A DNA stretch of 64,000 nucleotides from Sphingosinithalassobacter tenebrarum (GTDB taxonomy: Bacteria > Pseudomonadota > Alphaproteobacteria > Sphingomonadales > Sphingomonadaceae). Location of the stretch: assembly GCF_011057975.1 (NCBI RefSeq), contig NZ_CP049109.1, positions 2,387,001 through 2,451,000 on the forward strand. Reading direction: 5' to 3'. Below, one piece after another: positions 53,101 through 62,392 of the stretch. Position 1 is the stretch's first letter. Every line of letters starts with the position of its first letter. Under the pieces are notes generated by a model. The model had not been told where the DNA came from. It saw nothing but the letters and a program-made list of their open reading frames with translations, and made no database searches. The position numbers were made by a program, and so were the translations under genes.

Positions 53101-54384
53101 ATGACCGAGACCGCGAAGCTCTCTGCGGGTGGGAATGAAACCGAATATCCGGTGCTGAACGGCAGCGTCGGCCCCGATGTGGTCGACATCCGCAAGCTCT
53201 ACGCAAGCACGGGCATGTTCACCTACGACCCCGGCTTCACGTCAACGGCGAGCTGCGAAAGCGGCCTCACCTATATCGACGGCGATGAAGGCGTGCTGCT
53301 TCACCGCGGCTATCCGATCGGCCAGCTCGCCGAACAGTCGAGCTTCATGGAAGTCGCCTATCTGCTGCTCAACGGCGAACTGCCTTCGCAGGACGAGCTG
53401 GGCAAATTCACCTGGACGATCAGCCGCCACACCATGCTGCACGAGCAGCTCGCGACCTTCTTCCGCGGTTTCCGTCGCGACGCACATCCGATGGCGATCA
53501 TGTGCGGCGCGGTCGGCGCGCTTTCGGCATTCTATCATGATTCGACCGACATCACCGATCCGTATCAGCGCATGGTTGCCAGCCACCGGCTGATCGCCAA
53601 GATGCCGACGATCGCGGCGATGGCGTATAAATACGCGATTGGACAGCCGTTCCTCTACCCGGACAATTCGCTGAGCTATACGGGCAATTTCCTGCGCATG
53701 ACCTTCGGCGTGCCGGCAGAGCCCTATGAAGTGAATCCGGCGGTCGAAAAGGCGATGGACCGGATCTTCATCCTCCATGCCGACCATGAACAGAACGCGT
53801 CGACCTCGACCGTGCGTCTGGCCGGTTCGTCAGGCGCCAATCCGTTCGCGTGCATCGCGGCCGGCATCGCCTGTCTGTGGGGCCCGGCGCATGGCGGCGC
53901 GAACGAAGCCGCGCTCAACATGCTGCGCGAAATCGGCCGCCCGGAGCGCATCCCCGAATATATCGCCCGCGCCAAGAACAAAGACGATCCGTTCCGCCTG
54001 ATGGGCTTCGGCCACCGCGTCTACAAGAATTACGATCCCCGCGCGACGGTGATGCAGCAAACGGTGCGCGAAGTGTTCGAAGCGCTCAACGTCACCGATC
54101 CGGTGTTCGAAACGGCGCTGAAGCTGGAGGAAATCGCCCTGAACGACGATTATTTCGTCGAGAAGAAGCTGTTCCCGAACGTCGACTTCTATTCGGGCGT
54201 CATCCTGTCGGCGATTGGTTTCCCGACCGAGATGTTCACGGTGCTCTTCGCGCTCGCCCGCACCGTCGGCTGGGTCGCGCAGTGGAACGAGATGATTTCG
54301 GACCCCGCCCAGAAAATCGGCCGCCCGCGGCAGCTCTATACCGGGCCGACGCAGCGCGACTATATTCCGGTTAGCCAGCGCTGA
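53101..54384 (+). CDS. gltA: Citrate synthase (type II)
   Basis: 427 residues from ATG 53101 (GAAAGGA before it). It has an N-terminal domain with a [29 protein letters not shown] block. The catalytic residues are in [30 protein letters not shown] (His of HADHEQNAS), [14 protein letters not shown] (second His) and a C-terminal Asp in [14 protein letters not shown]. It condenses acetyl-CoA and oxaloacetate at the entry to the TCA cycle. Length and motif spacing match the hexameric Gram-negative type that is inhibited by NADH. Confidence 0.97.
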   Translation: MTETAKLSAGGNETEYPVLNGSVGPDVVDIRKLYASTGMFTYDPGFTSTASCESGLTYIDGDEGVLLHRGYPIGQLAEQSSFMEVAYLLLNGELPSQDELGKFTWTISRHTMLHEQLATFFRGFRRDAHPMAIMCGAVGALSAFYHDSTDITDPYQRMVASHRLIAKMPTIAAMAYKYAIGQPFLYPDNSLSYTGNFLRMTFGVPAEPYEVNPAVEKAMDRIFILHADHEQNASTSTVRLAGSSGANPFACIAAGIACLWGPAHGGANEAALNMLREIGRPERIPEYIARAKNKDDPFRLMGFGHRVYKNYDPRATVMQQTVREVFEALNVTDPVFETALKLEEIALNDDYFVEKKLFPNVDFYSGVILSAIGFPTEMFTVLFALARTVGWVAQWNEMISDPAQKIGRPRQLYTGPTQRDYIPVSQR

Positions 54385-54421
54385 TCCGCTGAACCCTGCC
54401 CGGCGAAGCGAGGAGTTCGTC

Positions 54422-54679
54422 ATGCGACAGAATATTCTGATCTTTGCCGGGATCATCGGTGTGTTGGCAGGCGTGGTATTCATGCTGCAGGGCGCGGGTA
54501 TCCTCCGCGCGCCTGCCGACAGCTTCATGATCGACGACGGCCAATGGATCACCAATGGCGCGATCCTTGCCGTGCTTAGCCTGATCCTAATCGGTGGCGC
54601 GCGCCTGGTTCCGACAAGGGCCGAGGAAAAGGCGCGGAAAAAGGCCGAGAAGGAAGCGCGGGCGACCGACGCCGAATAG
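54422..54679 (+). CDS. Small two-helix membrane protein downstream of gltA
   Basis: 85 residues from ATG 54422 (GAGGAG six bases upstream). Helix one is ILIFAGIIGVLAGVVFMLQGAGI (5-27), then a loop SFMIDDGQWITNGA, helix two ILAVLSLILIGGARLV (48-63), and a charged lysine-rich tail. It resembles small membrane proteins annotated as DUF-type in sphingomonads, with a QGAGI and W-x-x-x-G-A pattern. Function unknown. Lies 37 bases after gltA and before a dispersed repeat. Confidence 0.7.
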   Translation: MRQNILIFAGIIGVLAGVVFMLQGAGILRAPADSFMIDDGQWITNGAILAVLSLILIGGARLVPTRAEEKARKKAEKEARATDAE

Positions 54680-54720
54680 TCCCGCGCCTACGTTGGGGCG
54701 CCATTTGCCCAAATCACTTC

Positions 54721-54811
54721 CGTTGACCCTGGGCTTGTCGAAGGGCCGTCCTTCTTCTTTGCTACATTGGAAGAAGGCCAGAGCGGTGCTTCGACAAGCT
54801 CAGCACCAACG
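54721..54811. repeat. REP-like inverted repeat
   Basis: Arm 54721-54757 (CGTTGACCCTGGGCTTGTCG, then AAGGGCCGTCCTTCTTC) pairs with arm 54770-54811 (its reverse complement has GCTTGTCGAAG in common). The GCTTCGACAAGCTCAGCAC core is typical of dispersed sphingomonad repeats. It separates two convergent transcription units, so a terminator role is plausible. Confidence 0.8.
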
Positions 54812-54877
54812 GTTTTGGCTCTTTGTTGGCTCTAACAGTTTGGTTTAGGCTGTGTTTGGAATCGCAGACGCAGCCGC

Positions 54878-56272
54878 TCAGCTATCCCGCCACGGCAGCG
54901 TGAACACGAACCGCGCGCCCATTCCCGGCGCGCTGTCCACGGTCAGGTCCCCGCCCATCGCCCGTGCGAGCCGGCGCGCGATATAAAGGCCGAGCCCGCT
55001 GCCGCCCGGTTCGCTGGGATCGACGCGACCGAACTTCTCGAAGATCTTCGCTTGGTCTTCCTCGGCAATTCCCTTGCCCTGATCGGCGACGATCACGCAG
55101 CCCATATCGCCTTCGCGTTCCATTCGGATCCACACCATCGATCCGGGCGGCGAATAGCGAACCGCATTGCCGATCAGATTGACCAGTACCTGCAGCGCAC
55201 GGCGATACTCGCCGGTCACCGGCACATGCTCGTCGGGGGCGGGCTTGTCGATCCGCACGTCGGCCTGTGATGCGCGCACCGCGAGCAGCCCCGCCGCGCG
55301 CCGTGCGGCATCGGCCAGATCGAGCGGTTCGGCTTCCGTGCTGAAATCGTCGCGTTCGATCGCCTGCAGATCGACCAGATCGTCAATCAGGCCAAGCAGA
55401 TGCCGCCCGGCATTAGCGATATCGCTGGCATATTCGGCATAGTCGTCCTTCAACTCGCCTTCGGTTCGGGCGCTGATAGAATCGGCATTGGCGATGATCT
55501 TGCCCAGCGGCCCCCGCAATGCGCGGTCGAGCCGCTGGCTGAAGCTATCGGGGAACCCGCCGAACGAAGGCGCGACGGGCACCGGAGCATCGACCTTGGG
55601 CGCCACCGGAGGCGATTCGAGCATATGCGCCGCGCCGACAAACCCCGCGAAACGCCCCGCCGGATCAGTACGCGGCGTGGCATCGAGCCGCACCATGCGA
55701 CCGGTGCCCCGCAGCTCCGCTTTCTGGCCGTCGAAACGGCGCTGTGCCGCCACTGCGCCCAAAATGGGAAGCTCGCCCGCGTCATCCTCGGCCAGCGCAA
55801 ACAACCGGGTAAGCGGTTGGCCCAGCATCGTACTCGATTCAAACCCGTAGCGGGCGCCTGCCTCGATCGAGAGATAGGTAATGCGGAGCGACGCATCGGT
55901 TTCCCACAGCCAGTCGGCCGCCGAGCGGAAGAAATCGCGCGCACGCTCGGGCTCCGGTGCGGGTGCACGCCAAGCCGCCCGCGGCCGCCAGCCGCTGACT
56001 TCCAGACGCACGCCATTCTCTTCGGGTTCGGCGCGCACCCAGAGTTCGAGATCATCCTCGCCATCGGCGGCGATGATGTTGCGTGAAATCGCGATCCCGA
56101 GCCGCTGCGCCAGCCGCGCAATCGTCGCGACCTGCGGTACGGCGAGCGCCGAACCGGGGCCGCCGCCGGCGCGTTCGTTAAGTTCGGCGAGCCGCGCTTC
56201 GGCGTCGATCAGGCGGCCGTCCTTGTCGACCCTGCCGATCGCTACCGGGAGCGATGGATCGATCGCGTTCAT
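54878..56272 (-). CDS. Histidine-kinase-like protein without phospho-acceptor histidine
   Basis: 464 residues. It has a PAS-like domain (about 110-215), then a helical DHp-like segment FSQRLDRALRGPLGKIIANADSI. Where a kinase has H-E-L-R-T-P-L, this has R-A-L-R-G-P-L, so Arg250 replaces the histidine. The HATPase domain is intact: N-box LVNLIGNAVRYSPPG, G1 ADQGKGIAEED and G2 GGSGLGLYIARRL. It should bind ATP but cannot autophosphorylate on the usual site. This resembles pseudokinases such as DivL, in which a tyrosine replaces the histidine. No membrane segment. It is preceded by a DUF2336 gene with a four-base overlap. Confidence 0.85.
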   Translation of the reverse strand: MNAIDPSLPVAIGRVDKDGRLIDAEARLAELNERAGGGPGSALAVPQVATIARLAQRLGIAISRNIIAADGEDDLELWVRAEPEENGVRLEVSGWRPRAAWRAPAPEPERARDFFRSAADWLWETDASLRITYLSIEAGARYGFESSTMLGQPLTRLFALAEDDAGELPILGAVAAQRRFDGQKAELRGTGRMVRLDATPRTDPAGRFAGFVGAAHMLESPPVAPKVDAPVPVAPSFGGFPDSFSQRLDRALRGPLGKIIANADSISARTEGELKDDYAEYASDIANAGRHLLGLIDDLVDLQAIERDDFSTEAEPLDLADAARRAAGLLAVRASQADVRIDKPAPDEHVPVTGEYRRALQVLVNLIGNAVRYSPPGSMVWIRMEREGDMGCVIVADQGKGIAEEDQAKIFEKFGRVDPSEPGGSGLGLYIARRLARAMGGDLTVDSAPGMGARFVFTLPWRDS

Positions 56273-57387
56273 CCCTCCCCTCCCGAGCGTTCCAGCGCCA
56301 AAAGCGCAGCACGATAATCGGGATGCAGACGCAACGGCGCAAGCGCTTCGCGCGCCTCCGCCGGAGGGATGGTACAGATTTCGTCGAGACGGTCAGCGAG
56401 TGCCTCGAGGTCGCGCCGCGGGTCGCTTTCGCAGAACGCATAGCCGATCTGCGCAATCGCATCGCGCGAACAATCAAGCGCGCGCAACGCCACCCATAGC
56501 CGCTCGCCACCCGGATCGAGCACCATTTCGCGGGCGGGCGAATAGCCGATGCCGAGCGCGTGACCGAGAAAGGCAGTGAACAAGACGATCCGCCGATCCC
56601 CAAGCGATTCCACCAGCAATTGCGGCAATTCCGCGGGCTGGGCGTCGACCGCAGAGGCAAAGCGCAGCGCGGCCGCCTCGAGCCGGTCGCCTTCGTCATA
56701 GGCGGCGAGACTGCGCTGCGCTGCCTCGGTAAGCGCCTGGTCGAGTGCGACGATCGCGCCGTTGGCCGTTTTCACTGTGCGCTCACGCAGCGCTGCGGCG
56801 ACCCACCAGACCAGCTTGTGATGGAGCTCGGCCGGCAAATCGGTCTGCGACAATTGTCCCGTTTCGGGACTGCCCCGACGACGACTTTCGGCAATCATCA
56901 CATCCATTGCGCCCGCCGCGAGCACGCGATCGGGATGCTGGACATAACGATTGATCAGACTCGGGCGCTCGGGGTCGTCGGGGGCCTGCATCGGCAGTGC
57001 CGCACCCAGCAACTCCTGCCGCACCCGCGCCATGAGTTCCGCCATCAGCTCCGAATCGCGGAGCAGCCCGGAAGCCATCAGCCGCGCCATGACCGGCGGT
57101 GCCTCGGCGCCGAGCGCGCCGGCAATATCCGGCTGATTCCGGCTGGAAAGCAGGCGAACCGCGTGCGCGCGCACTTCACTTTCAACCGTTTCGACAAGCC
57201 CGCGCAACAACACCGTGAGCGCCGAACGGGTGCGTTCGTCGAGTCGCGATTCCTCGGGAAGGAAAAAATCGTCCACCGCCACCATCAATGTTCGAAAAGC
57301 GCGCATTTCCTCAGCCGCCGCACGCGCGAGCAGCTTGTTGGCGCCGATGGTGGCGCCATCGCGCATGTCGACGGGGTTGTCCGACAT
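56269..57387 (-). CDS. DUF2336 domain protein
   Basis: 372 residues, all-helical with HEAT-like repeats. Family traits include VRAHAVRLLSSRNQPDIAGALGAEAPPVMARLMASGLLRDSELMAELMARVRQE (about 77-130) and repeated helical pairs toward the end. DUF2336 is alphaproteobacterial and of unknown function; some members neighbour signalling kinases. Here it overlaps the next gene, a pseudokinase-like protein, by four bases, so the two are made together and may form one signalling unit. No membrane segment. Confidence 0.8.
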   Translation of the reverse strand: MSDNPVDMRDGATIGANKLLARAAAEEMRAFRTLMVAVDDFFLPEESRLDERTRSALTVLLRGLVETVESEVRAHAVRLLSSRNQPDIAGALGAEAPPVMARLMASGLLRDSELMAELMARVRQELLGAALPMQAPDDPERPSLINRYVQHPDRVLAAGAMDVMIAESRRRGSPETGQLSQTDLPAELHHKLVWWVAAALRERTVKTANGAIVALDQALTEAAQRSLAAYDEGDRLEAAALRFASAVDAQPAELPQLLVESLGDRRIVLFTAFLGHALGIGYSPAREMVLDPGGERLWVALRALDCSRDAIAQIGYAFCESDPRRDLEALADRLDEICTIPPAEAREALAPLRLHPDYRAALLALERSGGEG

Positions 57388-57422
57388 GTTCCTCGAATAG
57401 CGGAAGTGTCCTTAAAAGGAGA

Positions 57423-58598
57423 CTAAGCCTTTTCTCGAGTCGTCTCAACTGCGGCAACGAGCGTCACGAAGGAATATGTCGCGATTACGCCAAGGCCGGT
57501 CGCAAGCCAGTCGGCAAAGGCGAAGGGCGTGAGGATCAGAAGATAGGCCGAAGGGCTGCCCCACCATCGCCGATGGCGCGCGCCGCTGCGTTCGGACAGG
57601 GCATGGAGCAATACCGCGGCGACGGCCAGAACGGCCCCCGTCGCGGTCCATTCGCTCACCGATTCGCGCCACCCGGCGATCAGCACGGCGGCAGCGGCCA
57701 GAAACCCGATCAGTCCCTCGAACAGATCGGCTCGCCTGTCCTCGCCGCGCAGCGCCGCCATCGCGCCGCCGGTGGCGAACAGCGCAGTCGCCAGCAGGGC
57801 GGCGACCAGGCCTCCCCCGTCGACATCGAATGCCATCGCGGCGAGCCCGCCGATACCGAACAGGCTGCCCAGCGCAGCAAGAGCGATCGCGGGGATGTTC
57901 CGCTCGACGAGTTTCGGCAGCACCAGCCGGGCGAGGCGCGTGAAAATCCAGCGATCGGCCCAGGTCGTGCGCCGCTCGGTCAGCGCGGCCAGCACCGCAT
58001 TGCTGCGCGAGGCGAGTCGCTCGGCGCTGCGATCGACCATATGGCCGCCGCGTTCCCACGTCTGCGTCAGTTGAACATGCTCCGCCCGTGCCTCGACCGC
58101 GGCACGCAGCAGCGCCGACTGGAAATCCCAATCGTCGGGCATCCGTGCGATGGCGCCCAGATGATGCGCAGGAACGCGCGCGATACCGGCCCAGCAATCG
58201 CGCATGTCGAGCCGCTCGATCGCCGCGGGCGAATTGGGGTCGGTGGTCACCAGCAGCGCCTCCGCCCCTTCCGCGGCCATACGGTCCATTACCGGATCGG
58301 TCGTGACCAGGCTGTCGGCAAGCACCAGCACGCGCGAAAGCGGATGCGCCTTGAGCGCGGCCTCCTCGGCCGATCGGACGATATCGACCGGAACGCCGCG
58401 CTTGCCCGCGCGTGCCACCGCGCCGAGCAGCGCAGGCGTCACGCGCGCGACGGCCACCATGATCTGGCCGGCGCCGGCACCGATCAGCAGCCGCACTTGA
58501 TATTCGAGAAGCGTCATGCCGCCGAACGGCAGCGTCGCGGCGAGCGTACCCGACCGGTCTTCTGCATCCTCGGTGGCGAAAATCAGGCCCGCCAGCAT
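57423..58598 (-). CDS. Nucleotidyltransferase-like membrane protein
   Basis: 391 residues from ATG 58598 (the longer frame is less likely). The N-terminal about 200 residues resemble an NTP-transferase/MobA-like fold (MLAGLIFATEDAEDR, ATLPFGGMTLLEYQVRLLIGAGAGQIMVAVAR), but the G-G-x-S-x-R/K nucleotide motif is not clear. The C-terminal half has about six hydrophobic helices (AIALAALGSLFGIGGLAAMAF, GGLVAALLATALFATGGAMAAL and so on). It may be a CDP-alcohol-phosphatidyltransferase-like enzyme. Similar two-part proteins in sphingomonads are annotated as NTP transferase domain proteins. Function unproven. Confidence 0.65.
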   Translation of the reverse strand: MLAGLIFATEDAEDRSGTLAATLPFGGMTLLEYQVRLLIGAGAGQIMVAVARVTPALLGAVARAGKRGVPVDIVRSAEEAALKAHPLSRVLVLADSLVTTDPVMDRMAAEGAEALLVTTDPNSPAAIERLDMRDCWAGIARVPAHHLGAIARMPDDWDFQSALLRAAVEARAEHVQLTQTWERGGHMVDRSAERLASRSNAVLAALTERRTTWADRWIFTRLARLVLPKLVERNIPAIALAALGSLFGIGGLAAMAFDVDGGGLVAALLATALFATGGAMAALRGEDRRADLFEGLIGFLAAAAVLIAGWRESVSEWTATGAVLAVAAVLLHALSERSGARHRRWWGSPSAYLLILTPFAFADWLATGLGVIATYSFVTLVAAVETTREKA

Positions 58599-58654
58599 GT
58601 CCGGGGCTCTAGGAGGTTCGGACGCGCCACGCAATCCGCGCGGTCGCGCTCCGC

Positions 58655-59851
58655 TCAATAGCGCAGAAACGGCTGCCGCGCGGCGATCCATGCAGCTTCA
58701 TCGGTGCTGGCCAGCGCATCGAGCTCGCCCGGCGCGGCGCCGGAATCGTCAACCCATTCGCGCAATCCCGGCCCACCGTTAATCACGTCGATCGCCAGCT
58801 TGTCGAAGACATATTCATAGGGAAAATCGCGCCACAGTTCGAAATCGGGATAGAGCGTGCGCACCGCGCGGAACCCGGCCGCCTGCAGCCGCCACGGGCG
58901 GAAAACTTCATGGCCGTATCCGGCGCCTTCGGCGTGGATGAAGACGCCGCTGCACAATTTGCCTTCATGCTTGTGGAAGGTCGGTTGAAACCACATGTCG
59001 CGCAACGTGCATCCCGCCAGCCATTCCGGCGCGATTCGCCGCATTTCCGCGATCACTGCCCGCGCGTCGATGTCCGGCGCGCCGAACAGTTCGAGCGGCC
59101 GGGTCGTCCCCCGCCCCTCCGACAGCATCGTCCCTTCCAGCATCACCGTACCGGCATAGGCGCGCGCCATGTTGACGTTGGGAGCGTTGGGGCTGGGATT
59201 GATCCAGATGCGCTCGGGCGGCCATCCGCAACCGGGCGCGACATCGGGCTCCCAACCTTCCATTTCGATCACCTGATAGTCGAGGTCGAGCCCATAGTGA
59301 TCGATAAACCAGGCTCCGAGCTCGCCGAGCGTCATGCCGTGCCGCATCGGCATCGGCCCGGCGCCGACGAAGCTTTCCCAGCCCGGCAGCAGCGTCAGTC
59401 CCTCCACCGGACGCCCCGCCGGATTTGGGCGATCGAGCACCCAGACCGACTTGCCGTGCTGCGCCGCTGCCTCGATCATATAGAGCAATGTCGTGACATA
59501 AGTGTAGATGCGGCAGCCCAGATCCTGCAGATCGATCAGGACCGTGTCGAACGTGTGCATCGATTGTCCGGTCGGGCGGCGCACTTCGCCGTACAGGCTG
59601 AAGACCGGCATCCCGTAGATCGGGTCGGTGAAGTCGGGCGACTCCATCATATTGTCCTGAAGGTCGCCGCGTACGCCGTGCTGCGGGCCGAACACCGCCG
59701 AGACGTTGAGCCCGGTCGCCACCAGCGCATCAAGGCTGTGCGTCAGATTTTCCGTGACGGAGGCGGGATGCGCGAGCAGCGCGACGCGTTTGCCCTCGAG
59801 CGGTTTGCGAAGTTGCGGGTCGGCGAGCAGCCGGTCGATGCCGAATTTCAT
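58655..59851 (-). CDS. NamZ-like exo-beta-N-acetylmuramidase (DUF1343, GH171)
   Basis: 398 residues from ATG 59851 (an extended frame upstream is not coding). The DUF1343 signature is clear: GKRVALLAHPASVT, VFGPQHGVRGDLQDNM, GMPVFSLYGEVRRPTGQSM, TFDTVLIDLQDLGCRIYTYVTTLLYMIEAA, VLDRPNPAGRPVEGLTLLPGWESFVG and NVNMARAYAGTVMLEGTMLSEGRGTTRP. Bacillus NamZ (YbbC) removes N-acetylmuramic acid from non-reducing ends in peptidoglycan recycling. No signal peptide is evident, so the enzyme may be cytoplasmic or exported by other means. It overlaps the DOMON-like gene by four bases. Confidence 0.88.
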   Translation of the reverse strand: MKFGIDRLLADPQLRKPLEGKRVALLAHPASVTENLTHSLDALVATGLNVSAVFGPQHGVRGDLQDNMMESPDFTDPIYGMPVFSLYGEVRRPTGQSMHTFDTVLIDLQDLGCRIYTYVTTLLYMIEAAAQHGKSVWVLDRPNPAGRPVEGLTLLPGWESFVGAGPMPMRHGMTLGELGAWFIDHYGLDLDYQVIEMEGWEPDVAPGCGWPPERIWINPSPNAPNVNMARAYAGTVMLEGTMLSEGRGTTRPLELFGAPDIDARAVIAEMRRIAPEWLAGCTLRDMWFQPTFHKHEGKLCSGVFIHAEGAGYGHEVFRPWRLQAAGFRAVRTLYPDFELWRDFPYEYVFDKLAIDVINGGPGLREWVDDSGAAPGELDALASTDEAAWIAARQPFLRY

Positions 59852-60402
59852 GAACGCTTGGGTGCCGGGAGTTGCAGCGCAAAGCAACTCGGATCGTGAA
59901 AATCGGGCTTTTCGCTCGGATGGGCGAGCGCCCAGTGCGAAATGCCGCCGTCGCGATCCTCTATCACGGCGCTGAGTCCCCAGCGGCTTCCCGCCACCCA
60001 CCAGTCGCCCGGGTCGACCATAGCGGTCACCGACAGGCGATCGCTGTCGCTGTCGACGAAAATGCGCGGAGGCACTGCCGAATCGGCGACAGCCATTCCC
60101 TCGCGATACCGTTCGAAATCATAGATGGCGTAGTTGCGGCTCGGCGCGAAATTATATTCGCGATAGTGCTTTGCGCGCCCGGGCCGGACGAACGCTTCGA
60201 AGCATGTCGTGCGCCACAACGCGTCACGCCGTTCGGGAACCGCCAGTTCCGCGACACGCAGCGCTTCCACCTTTCCGGTCACCGAATATTCGATCTCGAG
60301 CAGATCGGTAAGCGTGCGGGACAGCTTTGCTGCGATCTGGATATTCGGCACCGATTGCCCCGGAAAGGGCAGCAATGCGCGCTTTGCGATAACGGCATCC
60401 AC
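59848..60402 (-). CDS. DOMON-like domain protein
   Basis: 184 residues, beta-rich. WRTTCFEAFVRP followed by YREYNFAPSRNYAIYDFERYREGM is the most conserved part of the DOMON-like family. No signal peptide is present. DOMON folds often bind haem or sugar, but the ligand is unknown here. It overlaps the NamZ-like gene start by four bases, so the two are translationally coupled, suggesting a related role in cell-wall sugar handling; that remains speculative. Confidence 0.8.
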   Translation of the reverse strand: MDAVIAKRALLPFPGQSVPNIQIAAKLSRTLTDLLEIEYSVTGKVEALRVAELAVPERRDALWRTTCFEAFVRPGRAKHYREYNFAPSRNYAIYDFERYREGMAVADSAVPPRIFVDSDSDRLSVTAMVDPGDWWVAGSRWGLSAVIEDRDGGISHWALAHPSEKPDFHDPSCFALQLPAPKRS

Positions 60403-60408
60403 GCCCGA

Positions 60409-61176
60409 TCAGCCGAAACTGGTGAAATCCGGGGCGCGCCGCTGCGAAAAGGCCGCAAAGGCCTCCTGCGCCTCGGGCGTTTTCAGCCGCTCGCCGAACA
60501 CGCGGCTCTCGATGTCCACGCGCTGCCGGATCGCGTCGGGATCGCGCATCAGCCGCTTCGTAGCGATCAGCGCGCCGAGCGGCTGCTTCGCAAGTCGCTG
60601 CGCCAGTGCGTTCGCGGCGTCCGTCAGCCTGTCGCGCGCGACGATTTCGTTGGCGAGCCCCCATGCCAGCGCATCGGCGGCTCCGATCGGCTCGCCCAGC
60701 GCAAAGACGCGATAGGCGCGGGCATGACCGATCCGCTCGGGCAACAACAGGCTCGACCCCGCTTCGGGTACCAGCGCGAGATTTACGAAAGGCGCGACCA
60801 GCTCGGCATCCTCGGAAAGCACCACCTGATCGCAATGAAGCAGCATGGTCAGGCCGACGCCGACCGCCTTGCCGTGCACCGCCGCGATCAGCGGCTTCAT
60901 ATTGTCGGCCAGCGCATGGAGAAACCGCCCGACACCACGCTCCCCGATATCGCCGCCACCCGCCGCGACGAAATCGGCGATGTCGTTGCCCGAACAGAAC
61001 ATGTCGCCTTCGCCGCGGATCACGATCACGCGAATATCCGCGTCCTCCTGCGCGGCGAACAGCTCGTTGGCCAATGTGCCGTACATCGCGTCGGTCAGTG
61101 CATTCTTCTTGTCCGGCCGATTGAGTACCAGCGTCAGCACGCTGTCGGTAACTTTCGCCTCGATATGATCGGTCAC
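60409..61176 (-). CDS. Enoyl-CoA hydratase/isomerase family protein
   Basis: 255 residues of the crotonase fold. Oxyanion hole residues lie in FCSGNDIADF and HGKAVGVGLTMLLHCD. The active-site Glu sits in LVPEAGSS, with only one of the two catalytic glutamates evident. The CSGNDI segment is typical of the delta-isomerase-like/PaaG branch. It acts on acyl-CoA thioesters, probably in fatty acid or aromatic acid breakdown, but the substrate is not determined. The distance from the DOMON gene is six bases. Confidence 0.88.
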   Translation of the reverse strand: MTDHIEAKVTDSVLTLVLNRPDKKNALTDAMYGTLANELFAAQEDADIRVIVIRGEGDMFCSGNDIADFVAAGGGDIGERGVGRFLHALADNMKPLIAAVHGKAVGVGLTMLLHCDQVVLSEDAELVAPFVNLALVPEAGSSLLLPERIGHARAYRVFALGEPIGAADALAWGLANEIVARDRLTDAANALAQRLAKQPLGALIATKRLMRDPDAIRQRVDIESRVFGERLKTPEAQEAFAAFSQRRAPDFTSFG

Positions 61177-61222
61177 GCTTCTCTCCTCTCGGGCACCTGT
61201 GCCTGTCCGGCCTGTTGCGTCG

Positions 61223-62359
61223 TCAGGCGCTCAGCAGACCCTTGCGACCCATCGCCGATTCATACAGTTCGGCATAGGCGCGGATCATTCGCTTGTCGTC
61301 ATATTCGCTCCGCGCCTTCGCACGGTTCGCCGCGCCCACCCGCTCGCGCTCGTGCGGATGCTTGACCAGCACTTCAAGCCGGTTGCGCAAATCGACTTCG
61401 GACCAGTCGGGGCCAATATAATTGGCGTTTTCAGGCGCCACCATCAGCGGGACGTCGCCCGCGGGCGGCGCGCAGATCGGCAGACCGGCCGCCATTGCCT
61501 CAACCACAGAGATCGGGAATTGCTCGCTCTTCGAAGACAGCGCGAAAATGTCGAAAAGGCCCATATAGCGCCAGGGATCAGGCACGAATCCCGGCAGCAG
61601 CAGCTTGTTTTCGAGCCCCATTGCCTCCGCCGCGTCGAGAATGGCCTGCCGTTCGGGGCCTTCGCCGACGATCACCAGCCGAACACGCTGCGAAAGGCCG
61701 CCCACAGCGCGGACCAGCATCGGCAGGTCCTTCACTTCGCGCAGCCCCGCAACCGTACCGATCACTGTCTCGCCGGGCTTTCTCTCGAATCCCGGAAGCG
61801 CCTCCGGGTTGGGCTGGCCGGCGAAACGAGCCGTTTCGATCCCGTTGGGAATACGCACGATTCGCTCGGCAGGCTGTTTCCAGGCAGTTTGCGCGATCTT
61901 CTCGAGCCGCTTCGAGGGCACTACGAGCGCATTGGCCGCAGGAAGCGCGATCCGGCGATACATGTTGCGAACGGGATTGAGTCGCGCCGCTTCATCGGCG
62001 TTGAATCCGTCCTCGTGATGGACAACGGGCGGCAGCCCCCTGCCGAAAACCCGCGCCGCCATCACGCCGTCGATCGCGCCCCAGTTGTAGGTAAGCACCA
62101 GATCGAATCGCCGCATATAATTGGCGATCGCTTCATAGCGCCGGATCGAAGGTTTGCCGGTCAGCGGCGGCGGATTCTGGGCGATCTCGTATTTCACGCC
62201 GGACGCGATCCGCTCGCGCGCGCCAAGCTGGTCCGGCATGGCGGAGGCAATGGTGTGCCGCGCCTTGTCGCCGAACGCATTCATCAGCTGCACCGCGCGC
62301 AGTTCCTTGCCGCCGGGCGCAAAGGTCGAATGGAGATGGAGGATGTGGATCGTCGCCAT
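61223..62359 (-). CDS. Glycosyltransferase family 4 protein
   Basis: 378 residues from ATG 62359 (MATIHILHLHSTFAPGGKELR); an ATG seven codons earlier is possible, and neither has a clear ribosome binding site. GT-B features: the N-terminal STFAPGGKELRAVQLMNAF loop, VVHHEDGFNADEA, and the C-terminal domain with GTVAGLREVKDLPMLVRAV, VIVGEGPERQAI, LLPGFVPDPWRYMGLFDIFALSSKSEQFPISVVEAMAAGLPI (E-x7-E-type motif). It would transfer a sugar from a nucleotide-sugar to a polysaccharide, lipid or protein. No other polysaccharide genes are near, so the product is unknown. Confidence 0.92.
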   Translation of the reverse strand: MATIHILHLHSTFAPGGKELRAVQLMNAFGDKARHTIASAMPDQLGARERIASGVKYEIAQNPPPLTGKPSIRRYEAIANYMRRFDLVLTYNWGAIDGVMAARVFGRGLPPVVHHEDGFNADEAARLNPVRNMYRRIALPAANALVVPSKRLEKIAQTAWKQPAERIVRIPNGIETARFAGQPNPEALPGFERKPGETVIGTVAGLREVKDLPMLVRAVGGLSQRVRLVIVGEGPERQAILDAAEAMGLENKLLLPGFVPDPWRYMGLFDIFALSSKSEQFPISVVEAMAAGLPICAPPAGDVPLMVAPENANYIGPDWSEVDLRNRLEVLVKHPHERERVGAANRAKARSEYDDKRMIRAYAELYESAMGRKGLLSA

Positions 62360-62392
62360 GACCGGGGCGCTTAGCGTCATTTGCGCGCTTCG

